The notes beneath the pieces were generated by a model that worked only from the letters and a program-made list of their open reading frames with translations, ran no database searches and had not been told where the DNA came from. Below, in pieces: positions 17,455 to 18,129 of a DNA stretch of 18,129 nt. Within the stretch, counting starts at the first letter, position 1; every line of letters starts with the position of its first letter. The position numbers and the translations under genes were made by a program. This DNA is from an uncultured Oceanospirillaceae bacterium (GTDB taxonomy: Bacteria > Pseudomonadota > Gammaproteobacteria > Pseudomonadales > Balneatricaceae): assembly GCA_946221045.1 (NCBI GenBank), contig CAMIIY010000002.1, positions 1 through 18,129 on the forward strand, given 5' to 3'.

Positions 17455-18003
17455 ATGCGAATTAGTGTGAGAAAGCTTCAAGATTATCCGTTCTATCTTC
17501 GACCATTCTTTTGGAATCAAAACCGTAAATACGGCATGGTACTCAAGCCCGCACTCCTCTGGGCACGCATCCCCCGGTTGTTCACAACCGTTGCTCTACT
17601 ATTTGGTGCTTTAGATTCCAAGAGATCTGCTATAACCCCTTCACTCCGGTCAATGGTTACGGTGAGGGTATCTCAGATCAACTGGTGTGAATTTTGTGTT
17701 GATGTGAATTCCTATATGTATGCGAAACGTGCTGGAGAAGCGTCTAAACTAGAGGCCTTATCGGAGTGGCATGAAAGTCCCTTATTTAATGCATGCGAGA
17801 AAGTTGTTTTAGAATACGTTGATACTATTACTTATAGCGATAGACAAGTCACTGACTCTCTAATGGATGAACTCCGTCAATATTACGATGAAGATGGGAT
17901 TGTTGAATTAACGGGCCTGATCGCTTTTCAAAATATGTCGAGTAAATTCAACAGCGCATTAGATGTGCCCTCTCAAGGCTTTTGCCGAGTACCTTCCAGC
18001 TAA
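17455..18003 (+). CDS. AhpD / carboxymuconolactone decarboxylase-like protein
   Basis: This 182-residue all-alpha protein carries WCEFCVDVNS with a CxxC pair (Cys78, Cys81), the redox motif of the AhpD/CMD superfamily, in which AhpD is an alkyl hydroperoxidase. The His that follows the CxxC in classical AhpD is not at the usual place (the run is CVDVNSYMY), so plain peroxidase chemistry is uncertain. The start at ATG 17455 follows TGGAGAG; an in-frame GTG at 17443 lies upstream of that site. It is the last gene of the copper operon, 14 bp after the previous one. A role against copper-driven oxidative stress is inferred. Confidence 0.75.
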   Translation: MRISVRKLQDYPFYLRPFFWNQNRKYGMVLKPALLWARIPRLFTTVALLFGALDSKRSAITPSLRSMVTVRVSQINWCEFCVDVNSYMYAKRAGEASKLEALSEWHESPLFNACEKVVLEYVDTITYSDRQVTDSLMDELRQYYDEDGIVELTGLIAFQNMSSKFNSALDVPSQGFCRVPSS

Positions 18004-18056
18004 AACTGATCCACCTCAAAAAACTACAATAAAACGATTCTCTGTAGGTATTCCTA

Positions 18057-18074
18057 TTGACCTTCCAGTTACTG
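18057..18074 (+). promoter_or_regulatory. Left half of an interrupted CueR-type promoter
   Basis: TTGACCTTCCAGTTACTG contains a -35 box (18057-18062) and the left arm plus centre of the palindrome CCTTCCAG-TTA-CTGGAAGG. The expected right arm GAAGG and the -10 box are replaced by TGTAGTGG, the apparent start of an insertion sequence. The intact form would be a stronger match to CueR operators than the promoter of the ATPase operon. Confidence 0.65.
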
Positions 18075-18129
18075 TGTAGTGGTTCAATGATCTTGGACAC
18101 CATTTAAGGTGGTAAAGTGACCACCATAG
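18075..18129 (+). mobile_element. Probable insertion sequence terminus (IS3-like?), truncated by window edge
   Basis: From 18075 the sequence TGTAGTGGTTCAATGATC and following TTGGACACC resembles the terminal repeat style (5'-TG..., TGGACA) of IS3-family elements. It starts exactly where the promoter palindrome is broken. GGTGGT (18108-18113) and ACCACC (18120-18125) form a short hairpin just inside. No transposase codons are visible before the window ends, so the family is uncertain. Confidence 0.45.

Overview
The window looks like the chromosome of a marine-type gammaproteobacterium, most likely from the Oceanospirillales neighbourhood. This placement rests on the E. coli-like F-type ATP synthase operon, the gene order atp - TrmB-type regulator - glmU - glmS, and general protein similarity; no rRNA or other firm taxonomic marker is present.

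Region 1 (1-5693) is the housekeeping F1Fo ATP synthase operon: the 3' part of atpE, then atpF, atpH, atpA, atpG, atpD and atpC, closed by a strong intrinsic terminator. A stable hairpin lies between atpA and atpG. Region 2 (5694-8679) holds a soluble chemoreceptor with two near-identical PAS domains. Its natural N-terminus appears to be detached by a one-base frameshift in an A-run. After it comes a TrmB-family regulator on the minus strand, divergent from glmU, with two copies of the 9-bp palindrome TTGTSACAA in the shared upstream region. Region 3 (8680-11885) is glmU-glmS, overlapping by one base, which makes UDP-GlcNAc for the cell wall and envelope.

Region 4 (about 11908 to the end) looks like accessory DNA inserted at attTn7. 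About 22 bp after the glmS stop is a 5'-TGT end followed by three direct copies of AAAGTCKTAMTTT, the layout expected of a Tn7-like transposon end with TnsB sites. No tns genes are in the window. The first gene inside encodes a 310-residue protein that aligns end to end with the replication-terminator protein Tus. Several residues known for DNA binding and fork locking in E. coli Tus are changed. A Tus-like protein in a glmS-linked element is the most unusual item here.

After about 480 bp without a clear gene comes a copper-handling operon: a P1B-1 Cu(+) ATPase, a membrane-anchored cupredoxin, a His-rich DUF2933-type protein, an ICMT-like integral membrane methyltransferase, a small HMA-like protein with a His/Cys tail, and an AhpD/carboxymuconolactone decarboxylase-like protein. 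It is preceded by a promoter with the 19-bp spacer and ACCTT...AAGGT dyad of MerR/CueR-type control. At the right edge a second promoter of the same type is cut in the middle of its dyad by what looks like the end of an insertion sequence. This suggests that more metal-regulated genes lie beyond the window and have been separated from their control region.
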